Counted from the stretch's first letter, positions 33,715 to 46,787 are shown. The stretch: 64,000 nucleotides of DNA from Pezicula radicicola (GCA_003008705.1 PDUO01000019.1:926552-990551), one strand, 5' to 3'. Notes: generated from the sequence alone by a model not told the origin. A program made the numbers and translations.

Positions 33715-34815
33715 CTATCCAGCTATCAAAACCCAGAGTCTAGAATTGTTAGCGTATCCAAGAATGAAGAAATGATTACACTCACAAAAAGAAGATCATC
33801 AGAACCCCGAACATTTTAGCAATCAACCAGCGATTGCCACTCACCCTGGACCAGTATTTCAGCAGTTCCCTTTGCGCGCCTTGTACGTTGTCTACTACGT
33901 CTTCCGTGTTCGCATCTATCCTCTGGATCATTTCGCTTTGTTCTGAGACCATTGACGCCAATTGGCCGAAGATTCCACCAAGTTCACTGATCGTCCGCTC
34001 AATTGCTTCAATTGCCTCTCCTCTCTGCTGAATGTATGCATTTTGTGGTTGCGCTTCTTCCATCATCAATAGCTGCTGGTCTCCAACCGGATTCAGAGAC
34101 AAAAGATCCTGACCAGGACCAGGTGAGCCTCTAGTGGGTGTGCTGTATAACGGAGAGGCGGATTGTGATATCGAGGGAGCGGCCATCGAGGATACTGAGG
34201 AAACAAAATTCTCTGTCCTGGACTTTGATGCCTGAATATTCTTCGTCCGTACTTCAAGGACATCTTTAAAGTTTGCAGTCACATCCGTAACCTTCGTTTG
34301 TAGTAGGAAAACTACATTCTTATTGTGCTCCCCTTCTTGGTCGGCTTTCGGATGCTGACCACGCGAGAGAGTCTGTAGCGAGGCTATCTGCTGGTTGAGA
34401 CCGGAGAGATCTTGTTTGATAATAAATGTCAATTCGTTGATCTCGACAGGCCGGTCATCGAAGAGTGTTTTCCGTTTTGCCACTGAAGATTGTCAGAAAA
34501 AACATAACCATCTTAAAACTTCACAGCAACTACAAAACTGTATCCGGATGTGTAAGGGGCTTGCATACATTGTGCCAGTTTCTCTAACTTTCCCATAGTC
34601 GCACCTATTCCTCTTCCTATTTCCGCAGCCTTCCTTGCAAACTCGGATCTTCTTGGCTTCCCATCTGTACCAACAGCGCCACTTGCGGCCTTTTGAGAAT
34701 CTGTGAGGAGCGACTGTCGCTGGGTTCCAACTTTCGATGATGCTTGTCGCTTTTGTACTTGGGCTAGAACAGACCTGAACTCTGTGGTTCGGTCTTGGAT
34801 CGAGGACACAGCCAT
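33715..34815 (-). CDS. SED5: Golgi Qa-SNARE SED5 (syntaxin-5)
   Basis: t-SNARE for ER-Golgi and intra-Golgi fusion, anchored in the cis-Golgi by its C-terminus. Exons 34569-34815, 33786-34482 and 33715-33739 join in frame to 322 residues. The N-terminus MAVSSIQDRTTEFRSVLAQV is the Sly1-binding type peptide of syntaxin-5. An N-terminal helical domain follows, with the segment RPVEINELTFIIKQDLSGLN, then a Ser/Pro-rich linker. The SNARE motif runs from about residue 232 to 295 (QQRGEAIEAIERTISELGGI, with the central Gln in SEQSEMIQRI), followed by a membrane anchor interrupted by the last intron (LIAKMFGVLMIFF then LLWVLIAG). The last coding exon is only 25 bp. Confidence 0.95.
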
Positions 34816-35601
34816 CGCGGCGGTGATTAGAGGATATAATGAACAGGTCCCAGGTATCGATTGAAGATCAACGGCTTGTCGCAAGACTTGAGGGCGCCAG
34901 GCGCAATGTCAAATTCGGTGGGGATGCGCCTTCCTGGTTGAGGCTCGTATCGCATGTGCAGAAATACGCAAGTTGAGGCGATAGCAGACGTCGGTCGAGT
35001 GTTTCGCGTTAGAGAATGACAGTTGCTAGTGGTAGTATTATTAAATGGATATATTGTACAGTAGCTAGGGGTGAAGTTGTTTGTTGTTTATCGTCCTCAC
35101 TATTGTCCTCAAAGGCTCAAACACATCTCCAAGTGGCCTCCTACGGGTAATTTGACACCTAGCCAAAAAAGGGCCTTGCAGGCGTCTCCGTTGCACAGCC
35201 ACACATGATGATGACGCCCCATTGGCCTCGTGGAGGGGACATGGCCAATCAAACAGAGTCTGGGGCCAAAGAGATCTATTCAAGGAAAGCACAAGCACGA
35301 AGCTTCATCTCATCATTGTTAACCGTTATTTCTTCTTCTGTACTTATTTCCTGAGCGTCTCTAATACCGCGTGCACTTTTGCCTTTCCTCTCGACTTCTG
35401 CCAAAAGCAACGTACCCTTCTAGGCTTATCTGATCTCTTGCGACGCGATCAGCAAGCTCCCCAACGAGGCCTCGTGCGATTCTGCAAATCCGTAATCTCC
35501 CCCCTTGAGTACGACAGCCTCGATACGGATTTCAGCTACATGGACGCATGGTTACAGCTGTAGATGTCTCGTTGTCTGCGAGGCTCTGAGAACTGCCAAC
35601 T
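34816..35601. promoter_or_regulatory. Divergent intergenic region of SED5 and the disordered-protein gene
   Basis: A 786-bp region between divergent starts. Several short frames are present but none has domain content. It must carry both promoters; no specific motif is recognised. Confidence 0.45.
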
Positions 35602-38600
35602 ATGGCGCGCCCATTTCGAAATGAGTTTGAGAACGAATCATCTCCTATGTAAGCTGCCTTGTGATCGAGGTAAAGGCGCAAGTTAATGGATTCTAGGAGC
35701 CCTCTGTCCTCAGGTGCTGCGACTCCCACGTCGTACAAGACGAATGTAAACCGACAGAAGACAAAGAAATGGGTTGAGGCAAAGGCTGTGGATTACGGAG
35801 GAGACGATTGGGGAGACGACGATGAGTACGACCCTCCGCCGCCTCCGATATCGAAACCTACGGGTCTACGACAAAAAGGACAAGCCCTCCAGTCTCCGAC
35901 TGTTGACAATGGAAAAAAGACTTATGGAGAATTACCGGGTCTCCCTCCGGAAGCTCGGGCACGATCGAACTCGTTCGATGCAGATGATGAGAAGCGCAAC
36001 TTTTCAAGTGGCCCAGCTCACCCAGCAGCAACTCCAGCAACGCGGTTCTCACAAATGGGCGATATGTCGAGCCCACGCGCGGCAAGTGGCCCTCCTGCAC
36101 TCCACATCTCTACGCAACAGCCCTCTTCTGCTAGCTTCCGAAGTGCTAGCCAAGTAGTCTCTCCTGCATCAGAGTCGTCGCAGCGTCCAAGCTATCAACC
36201 GGGCCCTACGGATTCTCCTTCAAAGTCTCTTGTTTCTCCAATTTCTGATTCAAGGACCCCCTCAAGTGATTATCAGGCTCGCCGCGACTTCTCACCCTCC
36301 GCTGTAGTACCGCCATTGAGCACGCGAGCTCCTGCAGCATCTCAAAGTGCTACAGATAATCCTGTAACGAAATTTCCACCTCGGAAAAGTAGTATGAGTG
36401 CAGGACATCAAGCGGCAACAACTGCTCGTTCTCGTCAAGAATCACCGGGACCAAAGCCTTGGGCTGCAGATCGATCTTCGTCACCTAGTAGTTCCAATAG
36501 GTCAGCAGGACCGTCTTCGGCTAAAGCGTTACCTTTTATTAGGCCAGCAGACATTTATAAGAGAGCAGAAGAAGAGAAAGAACGACAGTCTATGGAGTCT
36601 AGCAGACCTAGTATGGACTCGGTGCTTGGTGGAAAGGTTGGCGAGAGACCTGGATCATCCGACAAGCAATACTCACGGGAGCATTCTGTGGAGAGATCTT
36701 CTTCTCCAGGAAAGCCACAGCTACGGGAGCGACTTAGTTCTGACAGCCTAGGAGGCAGGAGGAGAACAAGTCTTGATGGAGAAGATGTTTCTGAGTCAGG
36801 TCGAAGGCTTATGCCCATGCTTGCGCCCGTACAAGAGCGGAAGAGCGAGTATGGCTTTGATGGGTTTGATGTCAATCAACAAGCTCCAGAAAGGACTGAA
36901 GATTATCAGGTAGCTCCCTCGCATCATATTCCCATCGAACAGACACGAGTTCCATCAACGAGTCCAAAGCTTCCTGACCTGAACCGTATGTCCGGATTTG
37001 GGATTGATTTGTTCTCTCAGTCGAAGTCTGAAGAATATCCAGTTTCGCAGCAAATAGAGACGACGCCTCCTTTGGCTTCTACTCCCAATTCCACCTCTAC
37101 TTTCCCACCTGTCTCTAAACCCGAATCATCTTCTCAGGCCCCAGATGATCCCCCTCTTCGGAATCAGCCATCTCTTGGTTTCAGATCAGTTGTCAACCAA
37201 GCCTTTGACAGGCCTGATAGAGCGGAGGCATCGGTGCCTGCTACGCCTGCATCTCGAAGTGGTAGTGGGGTTAGAAGAAGTGATAGTGAAAGCACGGGTA
37301 CCACTGGCATTAGTCCAATTATGAGCAGAGTCCCAAGTGCCGCAAATCCCGATAGCAGAAATCGAGATGGAGCGGTGCCTGCGGTTCTAGAAGTCGTAAA
37401 TGAGACTTCTCCGGTACAGAGTTTTCGTGAGCACGATTTTCCAAGCCATGACGACGAAGGGGAGCCACTCCCTCCCGCTTTCAAACCTGGACATCGACGA
37501 GATCTCAGCACGCCGAGCCCTGGGAACAGTCCCGCTCGTACACCAGATCTCGCAACTATTGACTCGATCCCACAAGCTGAGAAAGCCTTTTTGTCTGGAG
37601 CTCCTGGGTCAGTTGCTGAAGCACCTCTGTCTACAGAAGAGCAAATGCCTCCCCCGAGTAGACCATTGGCAGAGCGCGAGCAAAGCTTCCGGCCTCAATT
37701 ACCAGGAGGCTGGCAATCTTATGCAACTACTGCACCAGGAAATGCTGCCCTGTCTGAAGATGCGAATGCAGCTTCAGATTTGGCTCGTAGCCAGACACCT
37801 GTTGCTGAAGTATCACCCATTCATGAAGCACATGATGAAGCTGATTATGACATTGTCTCCACTACTAGAAAGCACTCATTGCCACAAGATGCTACGGCTA
37901 CAGGTGCTATTGTTGTGCTAGGAGGTATGGCAGCTTTTAAAAGTCATGAAGATGACTCTCCGGAACGAAACGTCGCTGGATCTTCTCGTGATACATCTAG
38001 ATATGATGCCATGCCAACTCCAGATCTCGCAATGGCTCCAAGTGGTAGTGTTTACTCTTCAAATGCCTTGGATCCGCGACTATTACCAAAACTTGAGAGT
38101 GTGCCACCTGAAGCCCAATTACGCCCTAATATTCACGATAGGTCGATCTCTGCGGTCAGCTCTAGTGCAGCCCCTACACTACCTCCCAAGGATACGCCTC
38201 TGCCTCCACCAATCAATGATGATACTTCAGGGTACTTCCCAAAGCCAACAGTTCCTCTAAAGCAGAGATCTGCAGCCGAATTTGGAGACGACGAAGATCT
38301 TGAGCCTCCCGAACGACCTCATGTGCCAACGTCGTTAAGCACCGATACTCGACCACAGGATGAGGAGAGCGATAAACTCAGGAAGGAGATAATCAAAAGC
38401 CTCAGTCCTCGAACGTCGCTTGCAGGACCTAGAAACTATTTCTCTCCTACAGATAACTCACAAGACTCAACGTCATCTGCACAAGCAAGAGAAAGTGCAT
38501 ATCTGCCAGATTCAATTTATGACAACTACTGGGGCGACGATGGCGACGATGGCGACGAAGGATCAGTATCATTATCGAGGCACACCACAAGAGAAGCCGA

Positions 38601-39831
38601 AGCGGTTCCACAGGAGTCTACACCCCAGAAGGCTATACCCAATATTGTTATGGATAACGAAGAGGCTGATATTCCTCCAACTCCACCCCTCAATACACGC
38701 AAAAGCCAGCAAAGTCAATTGTCGACCGCTGAACCACAGCCAGCCTTGAGCAACCGTTTCTCGTGGGAGCAGAGTGAAGAAAACGTAGCAGAGCCTCCCC
38801 GAGCAGCTTCTCCCGAACAGTCTATTTCTCAGCACCGTCCACTGGAGAGCGGTGATGAGAAAGTGCTACTACCAGCACATGATGTTGAACCTCATACCGT
38901 AGATCCCAAAAAAGAATCCGAACATGTAGGAAGCTCTCACAATTCAGCTTTGTCTGATGAGCAACACCATGGAGATGCTGCACTCCTTGCTGGTGGTGTA
39001 GTAATTAGAGATGCAGCTATCGCCGCGCACATACAACAAGCACAGAGCCCTCCACAATCGCCTGAGCTAAACCAGTCAAGCCGAAAGCTTTCCTTAGCAG
39101 AAGAAAAGGACCCTAAGGTATCTTCTTACCTTCTGTCACCGGCTCCTCCAGAGGATGAGCACCCCGCAAACTCTGCGCATTCCTATTTGTCAGATGAGTC
39201 GGACCAACCTCATTCACCTGTCTCTCATCTACCAGACGAATCTATAGGCCCTGCTCCACAGCTTGGTCAACATTCATCAACTGATGCCAAGCTCCTTCAG
39301 TTCAAAGAAATAGCTGCAATGAAAGATCCACATCAGCGCATTCAAGCGTTTGATGAACATAGGCATCGTTTTGCAGCAATGGAGTCTGGTCTTTCTGAAT
39401 GGCTTTCCACGCTGCAATCACAGCATGCAGAGCATGCAGACGCCTCGGAATCATACGGGGGAGGATTATTGAGTCCAGGTATTAGCAGCTCATCTAGGCC
39501 AAGGTTTGCTAAACCTGGTAGCAAGTCACCCTTGCAACCACCACAACCCTATTATCAGCAATATCTCAATGCTAGCTCTCCTACAACACCAACGACTCCT
39601 GTGTCGCAGCCAGGTCATAGCATACCAACCGGCGCACAGCAGCAGAACTTTTCTTCTGGTGGTGGGAAGATGACAAGCCAGCAGGTCCAGGCAAAGGGCA
39701 AAGAATTATTTCATACGGCTGGCATATTCAGTGGCAAAGCTGGTAAAGGAGCGGCGAAGGCCGGCAAAGGTCTACTTGCAAAGGGCAAGAGTAAATTTCG
39801 AGGAAGCGGTGCTGGAGACAAGGTAGATTAA
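35602..39831 (+). CDS. Very large intrinsically disordered fungal protein with conserved ends
   Basis: Exons 35602-35648 and 35697-39831 join across a 48-bp intron to 1393 residues. The N-terminus carries a motif conserved in many filamentous ascomycetes: NRQKTKKWVEAKAVDYGGDD followed by an acidic stretch and a proline run. Most of the protein is Ser/Pro/Glu-rich and looks disordered, with many SP and TP sites. Near the C-terminus (about residues 1200-1245) is a helical block, QFKEIAAMKDPHQRIQAFDE, followed by HRHRFAAMESGLSEWLSTLQ. It ends in a Gly/Lys-rich basic tail (GKAGKGAAKAGKGLLAKGKS). These end motifs suggest a cortical or actin-associated scaffold, similar in style to Aim21-type proteins, but I cannot assign function. 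It is followed 232 bp downstream by another protein of the same type. Confidence 0.8.
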
Positions 39832-40063
39832 CGTCTCCTTTAGAGCCAAGCCGCATATTGGCGATGGGCGTTCTTGTTTTGATGAATTTTTCTTACTAAT
39901 TTAGCAGTCGCTTGACGACCTTATGACTTCCATTTTGGCATTCCTGCTTAGCAGGCTCTGTACGGCTAGGGAAATTCCAGCGTCTGAATTGTTGTTTTTT
40001 TGCCCGTCTTATGATTTGTCATGATTTCTTTGTACATTTTGCTAAGATTGATGCCCGTTACAG

Positions 40064-43000
40064 ACAAATCCACCTCCCAAGCCAAAGAATGAACGACGAT
40101 CCTCTTGGGGTCTTCCCCTTGCCTTATCACGCTCGGCAAATCAACCAGATTCTTCGACAAATTCCAAAGAAGCGCTATCCCAGACGTCAGAATCTCGCGA
40201 AGCATCACAATCCTCGTTCCCTTCCGCGGCTCTTTTGAACAACGCTCCAGATCTTGGACAAGGGAAATCCGATCAGCCTCCTCAAATACGCTCTGTAGGT
40301 GTCCTTCCCTGGCCTCCATTATCACGAGAGGTCACCAGCCACATTCCGGAGATCAGCCAACCGGCATTTCCGGAAGTGCAAGATAATCTCTCAGGTCCAG
40401 TGCCAATCAGCAAGGATCTACCATCTTGGGATCCCTACAACTCCACACCGATCGTTGAAGAAGAGGGCTTTGGCTTTGACGAGAAACCTAAGCAAGTAGC
40501 TGCTCTGCTCGTTCCAACTGAGGAGCGAAGCGAACGTTCTAACAATAGTGATGCTTACTTTTATGATGCCTCTGAAAGACCTTCTCATGATGATGAATGG
40601 GTAATAGTGGAGCCAGAATTGAAGGAATCAAGCGAAGTTGCGAAGTCCACCAAACCACCTATTGCTCCTAAGAGTATTCTGGATCGACCTCGTGACAGCT
40701 TCGATATCACAAAATCATCTCCACTATCTCCAATCATACCCGCGCGACCTCTTGCTTCCAGCTCCAATCTTGTCGAACACTCATCGTCTTCTCGTACTAA
40801 AGACACTGCTCCTGTACCCAACGCTCCTACAAAACCAGCAGAAGTCGACGAAGTTATTCCAAGAGACCCAGCTTTCAAAGGGTTACCACCAATTCGGCGG
40901 ACATCCACTTTCGGCTTTGGCTTTGGACCGCGTCAGGCGAAACCAAGATTCCCAATCGATGATGAAGATGAAGACACGCCACCGGGGACAGAACAGCAGC
41001 GTGGGGTTGAAGCTGGTGCCGCTATGGGAGCTCCAGCCCTCGCTGGTATTGTTACCCAAGATGGCCAAACGCAACAAGCGGAAGCACGGGACTCTGAACG
41101 TCAAAACCAAGTGCAGCAAACATTATATCGACCAGGTCTTGTGCATGCAAGCTCTTCGGAGTATAGTCAGCAGACGATAACCCAAGCACCACTGCAAAGG
41201 GAACCAAGCATTCCTCCATTAATTATGAACCCGAGGGATGGGCAAAGAATTACGTCTACGCAGATTCAACTTCCAAGAAGATCTGAGGATTCGTGGCGAC
41301 CAAGTCCTGTGCCCCCTCCGTCGAACCAACAGCAATACGTTGATCCTCCACAGAGTCATTCTCCCTTTGGACGGCGTTTGAGCTCAGATGCACAGACTAG
41401 GGCAATATCAAACCCGCCACAGAAACAATTTGAAGAACCACCATCATCTGCATTTCGGTATCCGCAACTTTTCCGGCCTGGACAGCAGCAAGATATTGAA
41501 GCTGCTAGAGATAGTGGCGAACTTCCTGACCATTATTACCAGCAGCCAATTCACCGCGAAGAATCTTTCATGCTAAGACAACAAACTAGCGAGTATCAAC
41601 TGCCTGGCGTCGGACCTCCAATGGATGAGCCTCGCTCTACAGGTTCGAGGCGCAATTCTTTCTTCGGAGGGCTTGGTGGTAAGTTGGTTCGAACAGCTTC
41701 CCGCGAAAGAGCAGGCTCTATATCCCGTGGCGACGATGAGGGACAGCCTTTATCTCGGCCACTTGATTCTCGTGGAAATGAAATATCACCGTCAAGTCCT
41801 ACTTCTGATGAGGGTCAAACACAAAGCAAGCATAAGCGACGGCCGAGCTTCTTTGGCAATCTGAATCGCGTCTCAACCGGCGGGACAGGTCCTCCTAAGA
41901 CCGCCGACAGCGTGACCGCTCAAGCGTCAGGTTCTCGGACTGATCTATTGAAGTTGGTGAGTCCACAGTCGTCGCCTCTGGCCCCTGCAAACAAAAAAAG
42001 GTCCTTCTTTAGAAACTCTACCTCTCGGCCACCTCTGACGAATTCAAACAAAGTTTCAAGAGCCTCAACGTCTAGTGTGGCTGAAGATGGCACTGGAAAG
42101 AAGAACAGATTTTCAGCATTGAGTAGCATGTTTGGTAGTCGCGAGAAGCGTGGTTCGAAGGGCTCTGTCCTAGAAGGTGTTGGTGGTGACAGCAAAAGGC
42201 AGTCGACCGAAGGTCCCCAACGCCAGCCCAACGCCCAACCACTAGTGAGCCCCCAGCCAGGACATCCAGCAGAGCCAGTTAGTGGAAGTCAATCATTGAT
42301 TGGCGGTCCTCAGTACCAACCTAGTCCGCAAACCTCTCAACAACCAGCAAGAACACCAAGTCAACAGCGGAATGTATTGACTAAGCAACCATCTTTGCGC
42401 GATTCCTCTAGACAACGCCAAGAGAGCCGTTCTCGACGAACTTCGGGGTCTGGCATATTGAGTAGCATTCTTGGTCGACGTTCACTGGATACAAGGCGTC
42501 CAGAAGAGCAGACTAATAACCCTAAGCCACTGTCGCCTCAGCCAACGGTACCGAACCTTGGAGTGGCTCCTGTACCGCAAAATGGTTCCCAACAACAGCC
42601 AAGGACTATACCATGGCAGAACGGTAACGTCGGCCAACAACAGCGATTAGAAGCACGTGGCCGCCGCTCAAGCAGAGAACCTGTTTACGATAATGTACCC
42701 ATTCCAGGCAGCTATCCTTTAGTACATGGGGTTGATACTCAAGCCCCCAGCTCCTACGATGTTCGGGGCAATCACCAACAATACTGGCCACAATCGCAGC
42801 CACAACATTATCACACTCAGGAGACACAACAGCGGCAAGACCAGCAACAGCGGAATCCTCCCCAGAATGATGCAGCCAATGATGTGCGTGAGAGACAGAA
42901 TAGACCACCAAATCTTAGAACCCTTGAGACATACGAGAGCTATCAACGTCGTGCACCGCGACGTCTGAGCCGTGAAGACATCCTTGCACGATCACCTGCG

Positions 43001-43869
43001 CGTGAACCAGAAGGCCAACAAAGACCTTACCAACTCAGCCTCCCTGAAGAAGATCCACCCCAACAGCGGCCCAAACATACGAACCAGCAAATGCCAAAGT
43101 TGAACACCCAGCCAATGCACGATCGTATTCAGCGTCTTCAGCAGCCAGTTCTGCGACACCCAGAGAGCCCAGCTGGGTATCCGCTGCCGGCTGACACTGT
43201 TTTCTCTCCTGTTAACCCAGAAGCGAGGAACATGCCACCGCCACCGGCCCCTAGATGGCCCCAACAACAAGCAGCAAATGAGAAAGGGAAAAGCCTAGCA
43301 AGGTCAGACACTGGCCGAACAGGCGATAGTGAGGTGAGCCAGGTATCTGCTGAAGCCTCCAGATCTCTTGCACCTCAGAAGAGGGATGAGCGTGGCAGCA
43401 GCCCAAGTCCAACGCCTCCGAGTCCAAGTGCCACGCCTGAGAGGCTGGAAAGCCCAGAGCCGAAAAGGCAGAATATAAGGGCACCTATGAAAGATGATGA
43501 TGATCTCTACGATGCCAGTCCTAGACTTAAGCCAGAACTAGGACATGTATATCAAGGACATGAAGGAAAGGAGGTTGCCAGCGGCACCAGGCATGGTAAA
43601 GAACAAGAAGAGAAGATATTCTATGGCGGTGTAGGTATTCCTCCTGAGAGGGATGATGATACGAATGCCACTATGTCCGCTACCTCGTATCCAGGGCAGG
43701 AATGTAAGTCTCAAAGCCTCGGCGTAAATTTGCCTCCTCTGGGTTGAATTTACTCATTGCTCCTGAATGATGTTTGAGTTACTCCCGATATATCTAGAAC
43801 AAGTAAACTAATTCCGAGTTCCTGATAATAGGGCATCCGTATACGGTTGGTTACGAAGAATGGGATTAG
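40064..43869 (+). CDS. Second large disordered protein, first exon not resolved
   Basis: Exon 40064-43703 and last exon 43832-43869 (intron 128 bp) give at least 1225 residues ending WHPYTVGYEEWD. The large exon is open with no ATG upstream until a TGA, and is preceded by a good acceptor (CCCGTTACAG at 40054-40063), so at least one 5' exon lies in 39832-40063 or further upstream. Conserved-looking islands: WVIVEPELKESSE, FKGLPPIRRTSTFGFGFG, RYPQLFRPGQQQD, EYQLPGVGPPMDEPRSTGSR and KRRPSFFGNLNRVSTG. These recur in large ascomycete proteins of unknown function. The rest is Gln/Pro/Ser-rich and disordered. It may be fused to the preceding gene by splicing past that gene's stop, or be a separate gene. 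Confidence 0.72.
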
Positions 43870-44808
43870 GGGTAATGGAGGTGGAACACACAGGAGGGAG
43901 GGACGGTCAGGATTCAGGAAGGCTTGAAAATAATGTATAGTTGGAGTGGATACCCTGTACGTTCTGATATTTGCCTGGTTTTCATAGGTAAATGAGATGA
44001 CGAGATGATCTCAGCCCCTGCGGCAGTTCTCCTTTTTGGGGGGATTGCCCAGGAATTAGTCGAGCCTTCAGCCTCAAAAGTGTCGCGTAAGTAGCGTAGC
44101 TCTCCTCTCGTACTTTGCCAACAACTGAGTTGCGAACGAGTTGCGATTCCTTAAGATGAGACGAGAATACAGCGAGTTCGAAACCAAATTATTTTTATAC
44201 GGGACCACGGGACATACTTGTAACCTTGTACCACTCGTAAGTAAATTACAGCACAGCTCATAAAGATCGTAAGAGACTCCTTCATTTCATCAGCAATTCG
44301 TCCTTTTTGTTTCGAAATAAAGATGTGTTGAAACACTTTTGCGGGGCGAAGGCAATCCGATGCATAATGCACGAGCCACCGTCGCAACACATATATTGCG
44401 GTTCCTACTTATAGTCGCTCCTCCAGATTGCCAGATGGAGTCATAATAACAGCCATCAATATATCTCACGGTAGGAAGCTTAGCATACCGCTATGCAGGG
44501 TTTAATTGCTCTTCTATCTGCTACCGGTTCGTCTCATATCATCTCACCTCCACCACATACACAGCCTGAACTGTATATAACCATGAGCGCATTTCTTCCT
44601 TTTATCCTTTCTTCCTCACCATTCTCTTGCTAGGCAATCTATTTTCTTCGGTCCATTGGCCCTCACGTTCTTTTCCACATCCAATCACTTTCGTTCCCAG
44701 TTTGCTGGCCATTCCTTACCCTACTTACCCTGCACTTCTCGAAGAAGACTTTCCACCACAACCCACACACAAACCCTTGTTTTATAGAATCAAAGCGACT
44801 TTTTCAAA
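43870..44808. other. Promoter region of the LPMO gene
   Basis: About 940 bp. TATATAA-like sequence at about 44574 and pyrimidine-rich tracts up to the start at 44809 suggest the core promoter. No other feature seen. Confidence 0.5.
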
Positions 44809-45684
44809 ATGCAGTACTCTTCATCCGTCTTGGCCGCTGCTGCAGGCTTGATTACGTCCGTCTCGGCCCATGGCTTCATCACCTCGCCTCAGGCCCGTCT
44901 TGCTGGTGCTGCCATGGAGGCTGCTTGCGGTACCCAGGTCTACTATAACCAAGCATCAGACAACTACGGGAACATCCAGGGTGAGCTCCAAGTAGCCGCT
45001 ACGCAAACGGATTACAACGAGGCGGAATGCAACATCTGGCAATGCAAGGGTTTCAAGTACGCCGATAACACCGCCAACGTACAGACATGGACTGCAGGCC
45101 AAGTTGTTGACTTTACCTTCGACGTTCGGGCTCCCCACACTGGTTATGCCAACGTTTCCATTGTCAATACAGCCACTAACACCATCATTGGCGACCAACT
45201 CATCTACTACGCCGATTTCGGTGATAACTCCAAGAGCATCCCAGCCAACGAGACCTCATTCTCCATCACGGTTCCATCTGATCTTGGCGATACCTGTTCT
45301 ACCGCTGGTGCCTGTGTTGTCCAGCATTTCTGGAATGCCGAGTCCATTGACCAGACCTACGAGTCGTGTGTAGACTTTGTCGTCAGTGGGTCTGGTTCTT
45401 CCGGAACTTCCTCATCGTCAGCCGCTGTTTCCGTAGCCTCGGCCTCAGCTGTCTCTAGCTCTAGCTCAACTACCGTTTTGTCGTCGTCCGCTGCGGCCGT
45501 TGCTGTCACCTCATCATCAAGCGCTACGCCAACCACTCTCAAAACTTCAGCCATCCCAACTACCCTCCAAACCATTGCCTCTTCCAGGGTCTCATCTTTC
45601 CCAACCCTCACATCAACAACCGCTGCTGTCGCCGCTTCAGAAACAAGCAGTGCTGAAGATGATGACACGTGCGATTCCGAGTAG
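44809..45684 (+). CDS. Secreted AA16-type lytic polysaccharide monooxygenase
   Basis: Copper enzyme for oxidative cleavage of polysaccharide, secreted. Single exon, 291 residues. A signal peptide of 20 residues ends SVSA, leaving His21 as the mature N-terminus in HGFITSPQARLAGAA; that N-terminal His is the first ligand of the histidine brace. A second His is in VRAPHTGYANVSIVNTATN, and CVVQHFWNAESIDQTYESCV supplies the axial aromatic and disulphides. AECNIWQCKGFKYADN and the TATNTIIGDQL motif match AA16 better than AA9 or AA10. After about residue 200 the protein becomes a Ser/Ala/Thr linker of about 80 residues ending DDDTCDSE, without a recognisable binding module or GPI signal. Substrate specificity is not readable. 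Confidence 0.82.
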   Translation: MQYSSSVLAAAAGLITSVSAHGFITSPQARLAGAAMEAACGTQVYYNQASDNYGNIQGELQVAATQTDYNEAECNIWQCKGFKYADNTANVQTWTAGQVVDFTFDVRAPHTGYANVSIVNTATNTIIGDQLIYYADFGDNSKSIPANETSFSITVPSDLGDTCSTAGACVVQHFWNAESIDQTYESCVDFVVSGSGSSGTSSSSAAVSVASASAVSSSSSTTVLSSSAAAVAVTSSSSATPTTLKTSAIPTTLQTIASSRVSSFPTLTSTTAAVAASETSSAEDDDTCDSE

Positions 45685-46787
45685 ACAAAGAATCGGTTCT
45701 CTCTTTTTCGGGGCTTTGCTGGAATGCAAGGTTTGATTTATTAGGTGGTGGAGTTGAGGACGCCCAAGATGGCATTTGCACTGTATATACTCGCTTATAT
45801 TCTTGTACATAGATAAAACCTTGCATTTTGTATACATATACAATAAATAAAGATGGAAATGAACTTCCTAAAAAAAACCTTACTTCTATTCTCTGTCTGA
45901 AGCGTGCCCATACCTCTCGCCTATTTTAAAGCCTTGGAAGTGCCATCCACTCGTATATGTGCTTCGAGTGTATCTGTAGGCCCCCAACAACAACAATTAA
46001 CCCGTTATTTCTCCTCTCCTCGTCTTATTAAAACAACCTGCTCCTACACAATTTACTTTGACCGGCGTGTGTGCCATTATGTACTGATTGTCCATCCTTC
46101 CCTGCCAAACTCCCAATACCAGTAGCTATTCCACCGAGAATGGCGATAAATGCAGTTATTGCTAAGCAGAAATTTCCTCCCGTCTTGAGTGATACGTTGC
46201 GTTGATTGGTAGCTGGATTATGGCGATAATAGTTGGTGTTGAATTTTGTTGCTGTAGGGTGCTATGGGAAGGGATTCGTTGGTTGGTGTAGAAGAAGGAA
46301 TTAGTAGAGTGTGGGTGAAACGGGGGGTTTTTTTATAGTTGGTGGAGAGTTAGTAGGGGTTAAATGCTTTAGGGAGTTATCAGGTCAGTTGTGAATCGAA
46401 AGGGGTGTATTTGAATGTGTAGTTATTATTCTTATTCTGAGTTCACTTATTGCTACTTAGTCGTATAGAGGAAGAGGGTTCTTGTGAATGTAGGTGAAGT
46501 GTACTTGACAAGGAGCTTCAAAAAATCCACAAGTAGACCAAATCGAGCTTATTCACGTCATTATCACCGACTAATTGAATATGACTACACTAGATCTTGG
46601 CTATTAATACAGTTTTCTGTTCGATTCTGTCAAAAGTTACTCTGGTACCATGCAGAGAAATACCTCGAAAGAAAAGAACAGAACTTTGATATTTAGTGCC
46701 GCACCACCATAACCAATTCCATGCCAACATTACCGGCATCTTTGAGTTATCTGCAGTTGTGACCCATCTATCCTACACAAAGATTTT
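45685..46787. other. Intergenic region between LPMO and propeller protein
   Basis: No supported gene. A minus-strand open frame of about 70 codons (46028-46240) with one membrane-like segment lies here but has no start codon in reach. Confidence 0.45.

Noticed and set aside
35222..35563. A 113-codon plus-strand frame upstream of the disordered-protein gene
   Set aside because: No recognisable domain and it lies in the shared promoter; more likely chance or untranslated leader.
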